Shown here: one piece after another, positions 26,879-36,440 of the stretch
How positions within the stretch are numbered: position 1 is the first letter of the stretch
How the letters are laid out: every line of letters begins with the position of its first letter
Source of the DNA: Aurantimonas aggregata
GTDB taxonomy: Bacteria; Pseudomonadota; Alphaproteobacteria; Rhizobiales; Rhizobiaceae
Length of the DNA stretch: 64,000 nt
Reading direction: 5' to 3'
Assembly: GCF_010500835.1 (NCBI RefSeq)
Contig: NZ_JAAAMJ010000001.1
Location: 806,001 to 870,000, forward strand
Notes under the pieces: generated by a model
Told to the model about the DNA's origin: nothing
What the model saw: the letters and a program-made list of their open reading frames with translations, nothing else
Databases searched by the model: none
Program-made: the position numbers and the translations under genes

Positions 26879-28012
26879 ATGGCGTTTCAGCCCCTCCCCC
26901 TTGGCCCCGGTCCGCTGGTCGACCGCCGCAGCTTCCTGGCCGGCGCCGGGGCCGCCTTCGTCGCCGGGCTGGGACCACGTTCGGCCGCCGCGCTCGATCG
27001 CGCGGATGCGCTGTTCGGCGCATCCTGCCGACGGCCGGACGGCAGCTATGGCTGCGCGGTGTTCTCCGACCGCGGCGAGATCGTCTCCACCGTCGCCCTG
27101 CCGGAGCGCGGCCACGACATCGCCTTCAACAGGATCAGCGGCCGCGCCGTCGTCTTCGCCCGCCGGCCGCGCACCTTCGCCGTCGTGTTCGATCCGGCGA
27201 GCGGGCGGACCCTCCAGACGCTGACATCTCCCGGGGGCCGGCACTTCTTCGGCCACGGCTTCTTCTCGCCCGACGGGGCGCTGCTCTACGCCACCGAGAA
27301 CGACTATGACGGCGCCCGCGGCATGATCGGCGTCTATGACGTCGCAGCCGGCTACCGGCGCATCGGCGAGTTCGCCTCGCACGGCATGGACACGCACGAA
27401 GCCCTGCTGATGCCGGACGGCGAGACCATCGTCGTCGCCAATGGCGGGATCGAGACGCATCCCGACTACGGCCGGCAGATGCTCAACATCCCGACCATGG
27501 AGCCCTCCATCGCCTTCATCGACCGGCGCAGCGGCGACCTCATCGACAAGCAGCTGCTGCCGCAGAGCCTGCACAAGCTGTCGCTGCACCATATCGCCAT
27601 CGACGCGCGGCAGCGCGTCTGGTTCGGCGGCCAGTACCAGGGGCCGGCCGGCGACGCGCCGCCGCTCGTCGGCTTCGCTGAGGCTGGCCAAGCGCTCACC
27701 CTGACCGAGATGGCGCCGACCGACCTTGCGGGCCTCGGCAACTATATCGGTTCGGTCGCGACCAGCCGCGATGGCGCACGCGTGGCGGTGTCCTCGCCAG
27801 TCGGCAACACGACCTTGATCCTGGCGGCAACGACCGGCGACATCCTCAGCCGCCACGCCATCCGCGACGGCTGCGGCCTTGCACCCGACGGCAGCGGCTT
27901 CCTGGCGACCAGCGGTGGCGGCGACGTCATCCGTCTCGAGGAAGACGATCGGCCAACAAGCGCCGATCTCGAATGGGACAATCACATCCTGGCGCTTGAC
28001 GCCCTCGGCTGA
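26879..28012 (+). CDS. DUF1513 Tat-exported beta-propeller protein
   Basis: Member of the DUF1513 family (377 aa). A twin-arginine signal, DRRSFLAGAGAAFVAGLG, implies export of a folded protein. The body has repeated WD-like beta-propeller strands (GHDIAFN, FFGHGFFSPDGALLYATEND, HKLSLHHIAIDARQRVWFG). It closes the imelysin operon 11 bp after the previous stop. The family is almost always found with imelysin and DUF1111 genes, so it is thought to take part in the same periplasmic iron process, but no activity is known. Confidence 0.85.
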   Translation: MAFQPLPLGPGPLVDRRSFLAGAGAAFVAGLGPRSAAALDRADALFGASCRRPDGSYGCAVFSDRGEIVSTVALPERGHDIAFNRISGRAVVFARRPRTFAVVFDPASGRTLQTLTSPGGRHFFGHGFFSPDGALLYATENDYDGARGMIGVYDVAAGYRRIGEFASHGMDTHEALLMPDGETIVVANGGIETHPDYGRQMLNIPTMEPSIAFIDRRSGDLIDKQLLPQSLHKLSLHHIAIDARQRVWFGGQYQGPAGDAPPLVGFAEAGQALTLTEMAPTDLAGLGNYIGSVATSRDGARVAVSSPVGNTTLILAATTGDILSRHAIRDGCGLAPDGSGFLATSGGGDVIRLEEDDRPTSADLEWDNHILALDALG

Positions 28013-28050
28013 GCGTCGGACCATCAGCGCCCAACATAAAGGCGTTGCCC

Positions 28051-28632
28051 ATGTCCCTGCTCGTTCCCGTCATCCTCGGTTCCGTGCGCTCGGAGCGCCA
28101 GGGCATCAAGGCGGCCAACTTCATCATCGCCAAGCTGCGCGAGCGGGGCCACGAGCCGGTGCTGGTCGACCCGATGGAGCTCGACCTGCCGCTACTCGAC
28201 AAGATGTACAAGGAATATCCGCGGGGCGAGGCGCCGGAGAAGCTGGAGCGGCTGGCCGATCTCTATCGCCGCGCCGACGGCTTCATGATCGTCAGCGCCG
28301 AGTACAACCATTCGATACCGGCGGCGCTGAAGAACACGCTCGACTATTTTCTAGAGGAGTATTTCTACCGCCCGTCCAGCATCGTCTGCTATTCGGCCGG
28401 CCGCTTCGGCGGCGTGCGGGACGCGATCGCGCTGCGCCCGGTCCTCGCGGAGATGGGCATGTCGAGCCTGCCCTCGGTCCTCGCCATCCCGTCGATCGGC
28501 AAGGCGCTGCAGGAGGACGGGACATCCAACGAGCCGTGGATCGACAAATCCGCTGTCAAATTCCTCGACGAGTTCGAATGGTATGCGACGGCGTTGAAGG
28601 CCAAGCGCGAGGCGGACGGCGTGCCGGGCTGA
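28051..28632 (+). CDS. NADPH-dependent FMN reductase family protein
   Basis: Flavodoxin-like quinone/FMN/azo reductase family protein (193 aa). The phosphate-binding loop is ILGSVRSERQGIKAA, and the flavin-side loop is VSAEYNHSIPAALKNTLDY. Cytoplasmic. It follows the iron operon by 38 bp and could be co-transcribed, which would offer reduced flavin for iron reduction, but that is speculation. Start ATG 28051; a TTG six bases earlier is possible. Confidence 0.85.
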   Translation: MSLLVPVILGSVRSERQGIKAANFIIAKLRERGHEPVLVDPMELDLPLLDKMYKEYPRGEAPEKLERLADLYRRADGFMIVSAEYNHSIPAALKNTLDYFLEEYFYRPSSIVCYSAGRFGGVRDAIALRPVLAEMGMSSLPSVLAIPSIGKALQEDGTSNEPWIDKSAVKFLDEFEWYATALKAKREADGVPG

Positions 28633-28721
28633 CAGACGGCGCCACCCGGTGACGTTGCGCGCGTTCATCGACCGCGGACGCGAGGCCGAGCCATTTCCGA
28701 ATGCGGCAGAGGGAGGATGAC

Positions 28722-29336
28722 ATGCCGGGGAAGATCACGTTCTACTACAATCCGATGAGCCGCGCGGCGACGGCGCGCTGGATGCTCGAAGAGGTCGGCG
28801 CCGAATACGAGACGGTGCTGGTGGATTTCGAGGCGGGCGACAACCGCAAGCCGGAATTCCTCGCCATCAACCGGATGGGCAAGATCCCGACGCTGGTCCT
28901 CGACGACGGCACAGTGCTGACCGAGACCGCGGCGATTCTCGCCTGGCTCGCCGAGGCCTATCCCGCGGCGGGGCTCGCGCCGGAGCCCGCATCCCCCGCG
29001 CGCGGCAGCTACTACCGCTGGCTGTTCTTCGGCGGCAGCTGCTTCGAGCCGGCGCTGACCGAGACGATGATGCGCAAGGACGCTGCGCCCCTCTCCAAGA
29101 TGGCCGTCGGCTGGGGAAGCTACAACGACGTGGTCGACACGCTTGAGCAGGCGGTGTCGCGGACGCCCTACCTGGTCGGCGAGCAGTTTACCGCCGCCGA
29201 CGTCTATATCGGCTCTCAGCTCTCCTGGGCCGGCAGCTTCGGCGCGCCGCGCCTGCAGGACAGCACGGCGATCCAGGCCTATGTCGAGCGGGTCGTCGAC
29301 CGCGACGCCTACCGGCGGGCGATGCGGCCCGCCTGA
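28722..29336 (+). CDS. Glutathione S-transferase family protein
   Basis: Cytosolic GST-fold protein of 204 aa. The N-terminal thioredoxin-like domain (about 1-80) has YYNPMSRAATARWMLEE, cis-Pro in GKIPTLVLDDG and the glutathione-binding LTETAAILAWLAE. A helical C-terminal domain with LVGEQFTAADVYIGSQL follows. GGGAGG six bases before ATG 28722. Converges on the sarcosine oxidase operon with 5 bp between stop codons. Substrate unknown. Confidence 0.9.
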   Translation: MPGKITFYYNPMSRAATARWMLEEVGAEYETVLVDFEAGDNRKPEFLAINRMGKIPTLVLDDGTVLTETAAILAWLAEAYPAAGLAPEPASPARGSYYRWLFFGGSCFEPALTETMMRKDAAPLSKMAVGWGSYNDVVDTLEQAVSRTPYLVGEQFTAADVYIGSQLSWAGSFGAPRLQDSTAIQAYVERVVDRDAYRRAMRPA

Positions 29337-29341
29337 CGGTC

Positions 29342-30070
29342 TCAGACGGAAGGCGCCCGCGCCGCCTCTTCCAGGAAAGTCCAGACATAGTCGGCGAAGG
29401 AGCGCCAGCATTCGATCTCGAAGCGGGCCTCGCCGGTGCGCCAAAGGACGATCTCGGCCTTGGACAAAACCGTCCGGCTGGCGGCGCCGACCGGGAAGCT
29501 GCGGAGCCGCAGATCCTGCGGGCAGCCCGCCGCGACGATCGCTTCGGCCGCCGGACCTTCGACGACGATCCCGAGATTGCGATGCGAGACGTCGACGATC
29601 GAGATCCCCGGCACGCCGGCAAGGGCGGCCGACATCGTCGCGGGCGATCCATCGCCATCCGGGATGGCGCGATTGTCGAGCAGCAGCCACTCGTCCGGGC
29701 CAAGCCAAAGGGCCGCGACCCCGTCGCCGGTGGCGCTCGACTTCGGCCGTGTCGGCAGGGCGAATCCGATCGCTGCGCCAACCGCGTCGAGCGCGCCCGG
29801 ACCGGCCCGCAGGCTGAGCCGCCCGCGGAAACCCAGCGGCGTCAGCGTCGCCCCGGGACCGCCGGCATAGCGGCCATCGAGCGGCGACAGGCGGCGCACG
29901 GCCGGGCTAACGTTGGCCGAAGCCGTGTCCGCCGGGACAATGGGCGCCGGGTCGGGCATGGCAGGCCTTTTCGCCGCCTTGCCGGCGCGTGACGGCGCCG
30001 CGGAGCCAGCAGCTGCCGGCTTCTTCCGCGGCGCGGCGCGCGGCTTGGTGGGCTTCTTCTCGTCAGCCAT
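29342..30070 (-). CDS. soxG: Sarcosine oxidase gamma subunit
   Basis: Smallest folate-side subunit of heterotetrameric sarcosine oxidase (242 aa, longer than the usual about 200). The core matches the GcvT-like gamma fold, with LWLGPDEWLLL, the VDVSHRNLGIVVEG stretch and late EIVLWRTGEARFEIECWRSFADYVW. The first 45 residues form an unusual Lys/Ala/Pro-rich extension beginning MADEKKPTKPRAAPRKKP, absent from many relatives. The ATG at 30070 overlaps the soxA end by eight bases. Confidence 0.92.
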   Translation of the reverse strand: MADEKKPTKPRAAPRKKPAAAGSAAPSRAGKAAKRPAMPDPAPIVPADTASANVSPAVRRLSPLDGRYAGGPGATLTPLGFRGRLSLRAGPGALDAVGAAIGFALPTRPKSSATGDGVAALWLGPDEWLLLDNRAIPDGDGSPATMSAALAGVPGISIVDVSHRNLGIVVEGPAAEAIVAAGCPQDLRLRSFPVGAASRTVLSKAEIVLWRTGEARFEIECWRSFADYVWTFLEEAARAPSV

Positions 30071-33044
30071 GCAGCCGCTCCCCTTCCGGATCGAAGAACA
30101 CCGACGACGTCACTTCCACGGCGATCGTCTCCTTCGGCATCGGCACGTAGAGCGTCCGCCCCATCAGGCTCTGGCCGTCTCGCACCATGGCCATGGCGAT
30201 GGAGCGGCCGAGCGTCGCCGAATGGTAGGCAGAGGTCACGTGCCCAAGCGCGGTCATCGGCACGGGCTCGTTCGGATCGGCGACCAACTGTGCGCCCTCC
30301 TCCAGCACTGTCAGCGGGTTCGCCGTCTTCAGCCCGACCAGCTGCTTGCGGCCCGGTGCGAAGAGGTCCGGCCGTTCGAGCCCCCGCTTGCCGACGAAAT
30401 CCGGCTTCTTCTTCGACACCGCCCAACCGAGTCCGGCGTCTGCGGGAGTCACCGTCCCGTCGGTTTCCTGGCCGACGATGATGTAGCCCTTCTCGGCGCG
30501 CAGCACGTGCATCGACTCGGTGCCGTAGGGCTCGGCGCCGAAGCTTCGGCCGCGCTCGCGCAGCGCGTCCCAGGCGGCCCGCCCGTGATCCGACGGGACG
30601 TTGATCTCGTAGCCGATCTCGCCGGTGAACGAGACGCGGAACAGCCGGCAGGGCACCCCCATGAACCTGCACTCGGCGACCGCCATGTGCGGAAAATCCG
30701 CCGCGCTGATGTCGAGCCCCTCGACGAAGGGCGCGATGATCTCCCGTGCCTTCGGGCCCTGCACCGCGATCACCGCGAACTGCTCGGTGATCGACGTGGT
30801 CCAGACGGCAAGGTCCGGGAACTCGGTCTGGCGGTAATCCTCCATATGCGCCAGCACCCGCGGCGCGCCGCCGGTGGTGGTCGTCACGTGGAAGCGATCC
30901 TCGGCGAAGCGGGCGATAATGCCGTCGTCGATGACGAATCCCGCCTCGTTCAGGAGCAGCGCATAGCGGCATTTGCCGACCGCCAAGCTCGCCAGCGGCG
31001 TCGCGTAGATCAGGTCGAGGAAGCGCGCGGCGTCCGGCCCGGTGACCTCGATCTTGCCCAGTGTCGAAGCGTCGAACAGCCCGGCCGCGTCGCGCACTGC
31101 CCGGCATTCCCGGTCGATCGCGGCATGCTTGTCGGCACCGCGCGGAAAATACCAGGCGCGCTTCCACATGCCGACATCCTCGGACACCGCGCCCTCGGCA
31201 ACAGCGCTGTCGTGGATCGGCGTCTTGCGGGTCGGATCGAAGAGCTCGCCCCGCGCATGGCCGGCGATCGTGCCGAAGGTCACCGGCGTGAACGGCGCGC
31301 GGAAGGTTGTCAGGCCGACCGCCGGCATCGGCCGCGACAGCGCCTCGGCGGCGACGCCGAGGCCGTGGATGTTCGAGGTCTTGCCCTGGTCGGTGGCCAT
31401 GCCGTTGGTCGTGAAGCGCTTGATGTGCTCGACCGAGCGGAAGCCCTCGGCAACGGCGAGGCGGATGTCGCGCGCCGTCACGTCATTCTGGAAGTCGACG
31501 AAGGCCTTCACGGCCTTGCCGGGACCCGCGGCCGGCGTCGAGCCCGCCATGCCGCCGCCCGACAGGGCCGCGCCTTCCACGGCGACGAGTGCTCCGCTGC
31601 CAGCTTCGCCTGTCGCCGCCGACCGGCCTGCGGCACGCGCTTGGCTGATCGTCTCGGCCAGGTCGAACAGCCCGCTGGCCGCGCCGACACTGTGGCAGTT
31701 CTGCACCGCTTCGCCCGGCACGTAGGCCTGCAGGGCCGGATCGAAGGCGAGCTTGCCACGCGATTGCGAGAACAGATGCACCGAGGGCGTGAAGCCGGCG
31801 GACATCAGCAGCGCGTCGCAGTCGAAGCCGCGATTGTCGCCGCCGGTGCGCAGGTCCTCGACTGTGAATCCGCGGATGCGGTTCTTCCCGCGCACGCTCT
31901 TGACGCCGTAGCCGGCCAGCACCTCGATGCCGAGCGAGCGCGCCGTGGCAGAAAGCCCCGCGCCCGGCTCGGCGCGCAGGTCGACGATCACCGGCACGTC
32001 CACCCCTGCCCGGCGCAGGTCGAAGGCCGCCTCGTAGGCCGCGTCATGAGCGGTGAAGACAGCGACCCTGAGGCCCGGCGTCACGCCGTGATGGTTGAGA
32101 TAGAGCCGCGCCGCGCCTGCCAGCATGATGCCCGGCCGGTCGTTGTCCGGAAACACCAGCGGTCGCTCGATCGAGCCGGTCGCCAGCACGACGGTCTTGG
32201 CACGCACCTGCCAGAGCCGCTCGCGCGGAAGGGCCGGATCGGGATGCGGCAGATGCTCGGTGACCTGCTCGGCCAAGGCGACCATGTTGTGGTTGTAGTA
32301 GCCGAAGCCCGTCGTGCGCGGCATCACCCGGACGTTCGGCATCGCTTCGAGCCGGGCGAGCGCGTTCGCGACCCATTCCATGCCGGGCATGCCGTCGATC
32401 CGAACAGCGCTCTCGACCTTCAGCCAGCCGCCGAAGCTCTGCCCCTCGTCGCAGATCAGGACGTCGGCGCCCGCCTCGCCGGCCTCGAGCGCGGCGGCAA
32501 GGCCGGCCGGACCGCCGCCGACCACCAACACGTCGACATGCGCGAAGCGGTTGCCGTAGCGGTCGGGATCGACTTCCTCCGGCGCCCGGCCAAGGCCGGC
32601 GGCGGAGCGGATATAAGGCTCGTAGACCCTGTGCCAGAAGCTCTTCGGCCACATGAAGGTCTTGTAGTAGAAGCCCGCCGTGAGGAAGCGGGAGAACAGG
32701 CCGTTGACGGCGCCGACGTCGAAGGCGAGCGATGGCCAGCGGTTCTGGCTGTGCGCCTCCAGCCCCTGGTAGAGCGGCTGCATCGTCGCGCGGATGTTCG
32801 GCTGGCGCCGGCCACTGTCCCGGCGGATTTCGACCAGCGCATTCGGCTCCTCGGGGCCGGAGCCCAGAATGCCACGCGGCCGGTGATACTTGAACGAACG
32901 CCCGGTGAGATGCACGCCGTTGGCGAGCAGCGCCGAGGCGAGCGTGTCGCCCTCGAGGCCGGTGATGCGGTCGCCGTCGAACGTAAAGGTGACACGCCTG
33001 GCGCCGGCGAGCCGGCCGAGGCCGGGCAGTCGGAACGACTTCAT
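30063..33044 (-). CDS. soxA: Sarcosine oxidase alpha subunit
   Basis: Large subunit (993 aa) of heterotetrameric sarcosine oxidase, which demethylates sarcosine to glycine with transfer of the C1 unit to tetrahydrofolate. The N-terminal 90 residues resemble the 2Fe-2S-type cap (DGDRITGLEGDTLASALLANG). A nucleotide-binding Rossmann domain has VLVVGGGPAGLAAALEAG near residue 175. The last 390 residues are a GcvT/aminomethyltransferase domain with WKRAWYFPRG and TGEIGYEINVPSDHG. ATG 33044 overlaps the soxD stop by ATGA. A 1071-codon open frame on the opposite strand is a GC-rich shadow. Confidence 0.95.
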   Translation of the reverse strand: MKSFRLPGLGRLAGARRVTFTFDGDRITGLEGDTLASALLANGVHLTGRSFKYHRPRGILGSGPEEPNALVEIRRDSGRRQPNIRATMQPLYQGLEAHSQNRWPSLAFDVGAVNGLFSRFLTAGFYYKTFMWPKSFWHRVYEPYIRSAAGLGRAPEEVDPDRYGNRFAHVDVLVVGGGPAGLAAALEAGEAGADVLICDEGQSFGGWLKVESAVRIDGMPGMEWVANALARLEAMPNVRVMPRTTGFGYYNHNMVALAEQVTEHLPHPDPALPRERLWQVRAKTVVLATGSIERPLVFPDNDRPGIMLAGAARLYLNHHGVTPGLRVAVFTAHDAAYEAAFDLRRAGVDVPVIVDLRAEPGAGLSATARSLGIEVLAGYGVKSVRGKNRIRGFTVEDLRTGGDNRGFDCDALLMSAGFTPSVHLFSQSRGKLAFDPALQAYVPGEAVQNCHSVGAASGLFDLAETISQARAAGRSAATGEAGSGALVAVEGAALSGGGMAGSTPAAGPGKAVKAFVDFQNDVTARDIRLAVAEGFRSVEHIKRFTTNGMATDQGKTSNIHGLGVAAEALSRPMPAVGLTTFRAPFTPVTFGTIAGHARGELFDPTRKTPIHDSAVAEGAVSEDVGMWKRAWYFPRGADKHAAIDRECRAVRDAAGLFDASTLGKIEVTGPDAARFLDLIYATPLASLAVGKCRYALLLNEAGFVIDDGIIARFAEDRFHVTTTTGGAPRVLAHMEDYRQTEFPDLAVWTTSITEQFAVIAVQGPKAREIIAPFVEGLDISAADFPHMAVAECRFMGVPCRLFRVSFTGEIGYEINVPSDHGRAAWDALRERGRSFGAEPYGTESMHVLRAEKGYIIVGQETDGTVTPADAGLGWAVSKKKPDFVGKRGLERPDLFAPGRKQLVGLKTANPLTVLEEGAQLVADPNEPVPMTALGHVTSAYHSATLGRSIAMAMVRDGQSLMGRTLYVPMPKETIAVEVTSSVFFDPEGERLHG

Positions 33045-33370
33045 GGGCGCGGCTCCGGGTTGCTCGGTCCGGCAACCGGGCCGGTTTCGTCCGGCGCGAT
33101 ATCGGGCCGCTTCTCCCCGGCCTTGTAAAAGGCGAGGAACGCGTCCGACACCGAATGCCGCGCGGCGTTGAAGAAGCGGCCGCAGCCATGAACGTGCCGC
33201 CAGCGCTCGAAGACCACGCCGCGCGTGTTGGTGCGCAGATACAACGCCTCGGCAACCGCACGGCCGGGTTCGACGGTCTGCGAGGGCCGGGAGACATGCG
33301 CCTCGCCGGCGTGGCGGAACTCCAGTTCCGGCCGGTCGTCTTCGCAATAGGGGCAGTGGATCAGCAGCAT
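33041..33370 (-). CDS. soxD: Sarcosine oxidase delta subunit
   Basis: Zinc-binding delta subunit (109 aa). The metal ligands are visible as HCPYCEDD at the N-terminus and HVHGCGRFF in the middle, consistent with a Cys3-His site. The C-terminal stretch is basic and Pro-rich. Start ATG 33370 lies 8 bp after the soxB stop, and its end overlaps soxA, confirming the operon order B-D-A-G. Confidence 0.95.
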   Translation of the reverse strand: MLLIHCPYCEDDRPELEFRHAGEAHVSRPSQTVEPGRAVAEALYLRTNTRGVVFERWRHVHGCGRFFNAARHSVSDAFLAFYKAGEKRPDIAPDETGPVAGPSNPEPRP

Positions 33371-33378
33371 CGTTCTAC

Positions 33379-34632
33379 CTAATGCGCGACGGCGGCGGCG
33401 GCCGCCTCGTCGATGAAGCGGCCGGTTTCGAAGCGGTCGAGGCTGAAGGCGGCGTTGATCGCATGCGGCTCGTCGAGCGCGATCGTATGGGCGAAGACAT
33501 GGCCCGAGCCGGGCGTCGCCTTGAAGCCCCCGGTGCCCCAGCCGCAATTGACGTACAGCCCCTTCACCGGCGTCTTCGACAGGACAGGCGAGCGATCCGG
33601 CGTCACGTCGACGATGCCGCCCCAGGTGCGCAGCATGCGCATCCGCCGGAACATCGGGAACATCTCCGAGATCGCGTCCAGCGTATGGTTGAAGATCGAG
33701 AGGCTGCCGGTCTGGGAATAGGACGGGTACTGGTCGGTGCCCGCGCCGATCACCAGCTCGCCCTTGTCCGACTGCGACACATAGGCGTGGACGGTGTTCG
33801 ACATCACCACGCAAGGGAAGCACGGCTTGACCGGCTCCGAGACCACCGCCTGCAGCGGAAAGCTCTCGATCGGCATGCGGACGCCGGCCATATCCATAAC
33901 CACGGAGGTGTGGCCGGCGGCGACGACGCCGACCTTGCGGGCCCCGATGAAGCCACGCGACGTCTCGACGCCGGCGACGGCGCCGCTGGCGTCGCGGCGG
34001 ATGCCGGTCACCGCGGTGTTCTGGAGGATGTGGACGCCGCGGGCCGAGGCGGCGCGGGCATAGCCCCAGGCGACCGCGTCATGCCGCGCCGTGCCGCCAC
34101 GCCGCTGCAGCGCGCCGCCGATCACCGGGTAACGGGTGTTCGGCGAGATGTTCAGCGGCGGGCAGTAGGCCTTGCACTCTTCCGGCGTCAGCCATTCGTT
34201 GTCGACGCCGTTGAGCCGGTTGGCGTGGATGTGCCGCTGCGCGCTCTGCCGGTCATGCTCGTTGTGCGACAGCATCAGCACGCCGCGCGGCGAGAACATG
34301 ACGTTGTAGTTGAGGTCCTGCGACAGGCCCTCCCAGAGCGTCACCGCGTGGTCGTAGAGCGCCGCGGACTCGTCGTAGAGATAGTTCGAGCGGATGATCG
34401 TCGTGTTGCGGCCGGTGTTGCCGCCGCCGAGCCAGCCCTTCTCGATCACCGCGACGTTGGTGATGCCGTGCTCCTTGGCGAGATAGTAGGCGGTGGCGAG
34501 CCCGTGGCCGCCGGCACCGACGATGACGACGTCGTACTGGCGCCTGGGCTCAGGCGAGGCCCATTGCTCGGTCCAGCCGGAATGGCCGCGCATTGCCTCG
34601 CGCGCCACGGCGAAGGCCGAAAATCGTCGCAT
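33379..34632 (-). CDS. soxB: Sarcosine oxidase beta subunit
   Basis: Flavin-bearing catalytic subunit (417 aa). The FAD-binding dinucleotide fold begins [20 protein letters not shown]. The covalent FMN attachment His is expected in [17 protein letters not shown] near residue 185. The C-terminal segment has [15 protein letters not shown] and [16 protein letters not shown]. First gene of soxBDAG. No folate genes (glyA, purU) or regulator are immediately adjacent. Confidence 0.95.
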   Translation of the reverse strand: MRRFSAFAVAREAMRGHSGWTEQWASPEPRRQYDVVIVGAGGHGLATAYYLAKEHGITNVAVIEKGWLGGGNTGRNTTIIRSNYLYDESAALYDHAVTLWEGLSQDLNYNVMFSPRGVLMLSHNEHDRQSAQRHIHANRLNGVDNEWLTPEECKAYCPPLNISPNTRYPVIGGALQRRGGTARHDAVAWGYARAASARGVHILQNTAVTGIRRDASGAVAGVETSRGFIGARKVGVVAAGHTSVVMDMAGVRMPIESFPLQAVVSEPVKPCFPCVVMSNTVHAYVSQSDKGELVIGAGTDQYPSYSQTGSLSIFNHTLDAISEMFPMFRRMRMLRTWGGIVDVTPDRSPVLSKTPVKGLYVNCGWGTGGFKATPGSGHVFAHTIALDEPHAINAAFSLDRFETGRFIDEAAAAAVAH

Positions 34633-34844
34633 CTGTCGCCTCGCATCCGCATGTCCGAGCCCGGCAAATGCCGAGCCAACGCTCTGGTGTAGCGTCGCGC
34701 CTGCCGGGGAGGCAATGGCGGGACGCGCTTACAGCTCTAGCCGGGATGCCGCAGGACCTTGCTCAGAATGCGACTGCCGATGACGCAGTCGCCGCAATGG
34801 GCGTGATGGCGGGGCGAACGCCGGGCGGAAGCCGGCGTCAATCC

Positions 34845-35333
34845 TCATTCTGTGGCCTGGAGTTCGTCGAACAGGCCGGCAAAGGCCTTCTTTGCCCGAC
34901 CGGGCGCCTTGGCCGCGGCCGCCTTGGCCTCCGCAAGGTTCGACAGATCGTCGCCGACCTGGATCAGCGCGACCATCCCCATGGCATAATGCGGCGTGCA
35001 GTGGATGCCGTATACGCCCTGCTGCTCGACGGTGTAGACGACCTCCTCGTTCATCCCGCCTGCCAGCGTCTCGGCTTCCGGCGGCATCATGCCTTCGACG
35101 CTCGCCGCATTGTGGCTGGGGTCGACCGGAACGAAACGTACCGTGTCGCCCGGCATGGCTCTGACCAGCGCCGGCTCGAACACCATGATGCCGCTATCGC
35201 CGCGATTAAGCATTTCCACCACATGCTCTTCCGCGACAACCGTCGCGGCGCTGGCGGCGAGCCCGGCAAGAGCGGCGAGTCCGACCGCCATCGCGCGGCT
35301 TCTGTTGAAGATCTTCGTGTTGGCCCCGGTCAT
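34845..35333 (-). CDS. Pseudoazurin-like blue copper protein
   Basis: Periplasmic cupredoxin of 162 aa. The signal peptide runs to about residue 34 (VVAEE). Type-1 copper ligands are the His of DPSHNAASVEGM and the CTPHYAMGM cluster (Cys, His, Met), in pseudoazurin order. A C-terminal Ala/Lys-rich helix follows, as in pseudoazurins. ATG 35333 overlaps the peroxidase stop by ATGA, so the two are co-translated. It is most likely an electron donor to the di-haem peroxidase encoded just before it. Confidence 0.92.
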   Translation of the reverse strand: MTGANTKIFNRSRAMAVGLAALAGLAASAATVVAEEHVVEMLNRGDSGIMVFEPALVRAMPGDTVRFVPVDPSHNAASVEGMMPPEAETLAGGMNEEVVYTVEQQGVYGIHCTPHYAMGMVALIQVGDDLSNLAEAKAAAAKAPGRAKKAFAGLFDELQATE

Positions 35334-36382
35334 TGCGGCGCTCCCATGTAGTCGGGTTTCGGCGTGTCGATCGTGCTCGGCGGCAGGATCGGAATTTCGA
35401 CCGCCGGCTGCTCGCCGGTCAGCGTGCGCAGGAAGGCGGCGACTGCGGTGATGTCGTCCTCCGCCATCTCGGTTCCGAGCTGGCTGGTGCTCATGATCGC
35501 CACGGCCTGCTCGAGGTCCCAGGCCTGCCCGCTGTGAAAATACGGCGCCGTCAGTTCGACGTTCCGCAGCGGCGCTGCCCTAAAGACGTATTCGTCGTCG
35601 GCGGTCTGGGTAACGGCAAAGCGGCCCTTGTCGCCCAGCGGCAGCATGCTGGCGCCCGGGCGCTCGACCACGCCGAACGGGAAGTAGTCCTGCCCGCCGA
35701 AATTCGAGCCGCTGTGGCAGGCGCCGCAACCGCTTTCGATGAACACCTGGAGCCCGCGGATCTCTTCCTCGTCGAGCGCATCGTCGTTGCCGGTGAGGAA
35801 CTGGTCGAAGCGCGCGTTCGGCGTGATCAGCGTCGTCTCGAACGCCTCGATGGCGATCACCATGTTGTCGAAGGTGACGGGATCGCCCTCGCCCGGAAAC
35901 GCTTCCTGAAAGGCACGCACGTAGTCCGGCATGCTCTTCAGCGTATCAACGACGCGTTCGGGCGTGCTCGCCATCTCGACGCCGGCCTGGACCGGGCGCT
36001 TCGCCTGCTCGCGAAGATCGGGCGCACGGCCGTCCCAGAACTGCGCGACGTTGAAGACCGAGTTGAGGACGGTCGGCGAGTTGCGCGGCCCCTTCTGCCA
36101 GCCGTGGCCGATCGAGGTCCGGATATTGTCCGCGCCGCCCGTCCCGACATTGTGGCAGGTGTTGCAACTGATGATGTGGCTGCTCGACAGCCGCGGGTCG
36201 AAGAACAGCATGCGTCCGAGCTCGACCCGCTGCGGCGTGACTGCTGCCCCGCGCACTGCCGTGACCTCGGTCGGCACCACCCCGAACAGCATGGTCGCCG
36301 TCTCGCGCAATTCGTTGGCGCCGGATGCCGTCGCCCACGCGGCAATGCCCATCCCGAGTAGGATCGTCCTGGCTGAAAACAT
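35330..36382 (-). CDS. Di-haem cytochrome c peroxidase
   Basis: Periplasmic bacterial CcpA/MauG-type peroxidase, 350 aa, reducing hydrogen peroxide with electrons from small carriers. The signal peptide is at the N-terminus. Haem sites are CNTCH at about residue 73 and CGACH at about residue 222. RNSPTVLNSVFN and LRNVELTAPYFHSG are typical conserved stretches. It forms a two-gene operon with pseudoazurin. A perfect FNR/FixK-type site sits 59 bp upstream of the ATG, predicting induction at low oxygen, as known for other ccp genes. Confidence 0.93.
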   Translation of the reverse strand: MFSARTILLGMGIAAWATASGANELRETATMLFGVVPTEVTAVRGAAVTPQRVELGRMLFFDPRLSSSHIISCNTCHNVGTGGADNIRTSIGHGWQKGPRNSPTVLNSVFNVAQFWDGRAPDLREQAKRPVQAGVEMASTPERVVDTLKSMPDYVRAFQEAFPGEGDPVTFDNMVIAIEAFETTLITPNARFDQFLTGNDDALDEEEIRGLQVFIESGCGACHSGSNFGGQDYFPFGVVERPGASMLPLGDKGRFAVTQTADDEYVFRAAPLRNVELTAPYFHSGQAWDLEQAVAIMSTSQLGTEMAEDDITAVAAFLRTLTGEQPAVEIPILPPSTIDTPKPDYMGAPQ

Positions 36383-36440
36383 CGTATCGCTCCTGGTGAT
36401 CCCGCATGTGCGAGATCACCTATTGCGACGGTCGCGCTCA

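Noticed and set aside
25625-28012. An apparent 795-aa protein beginning inside the DUF1111 gene
   Set aside because: Its first 418 codons are a frame shadow of the second imelysin. The real gene starts at 26879 with a Tat signal.
29913-33128. A 1071-codon open frame on the plus strand opposite soxA
   Set aside because: High-GC antisense shadow: soxA, soxD and soxG on the other strand are clear family members with coupled starts, and the antisense translation has no recognisable domain.
30063-33347. A longer 1094-aa SoxA
   Set aside because: The first 101 codons read through soxD in another frame; ATG 33044 with ATGA overlap is the natural start.
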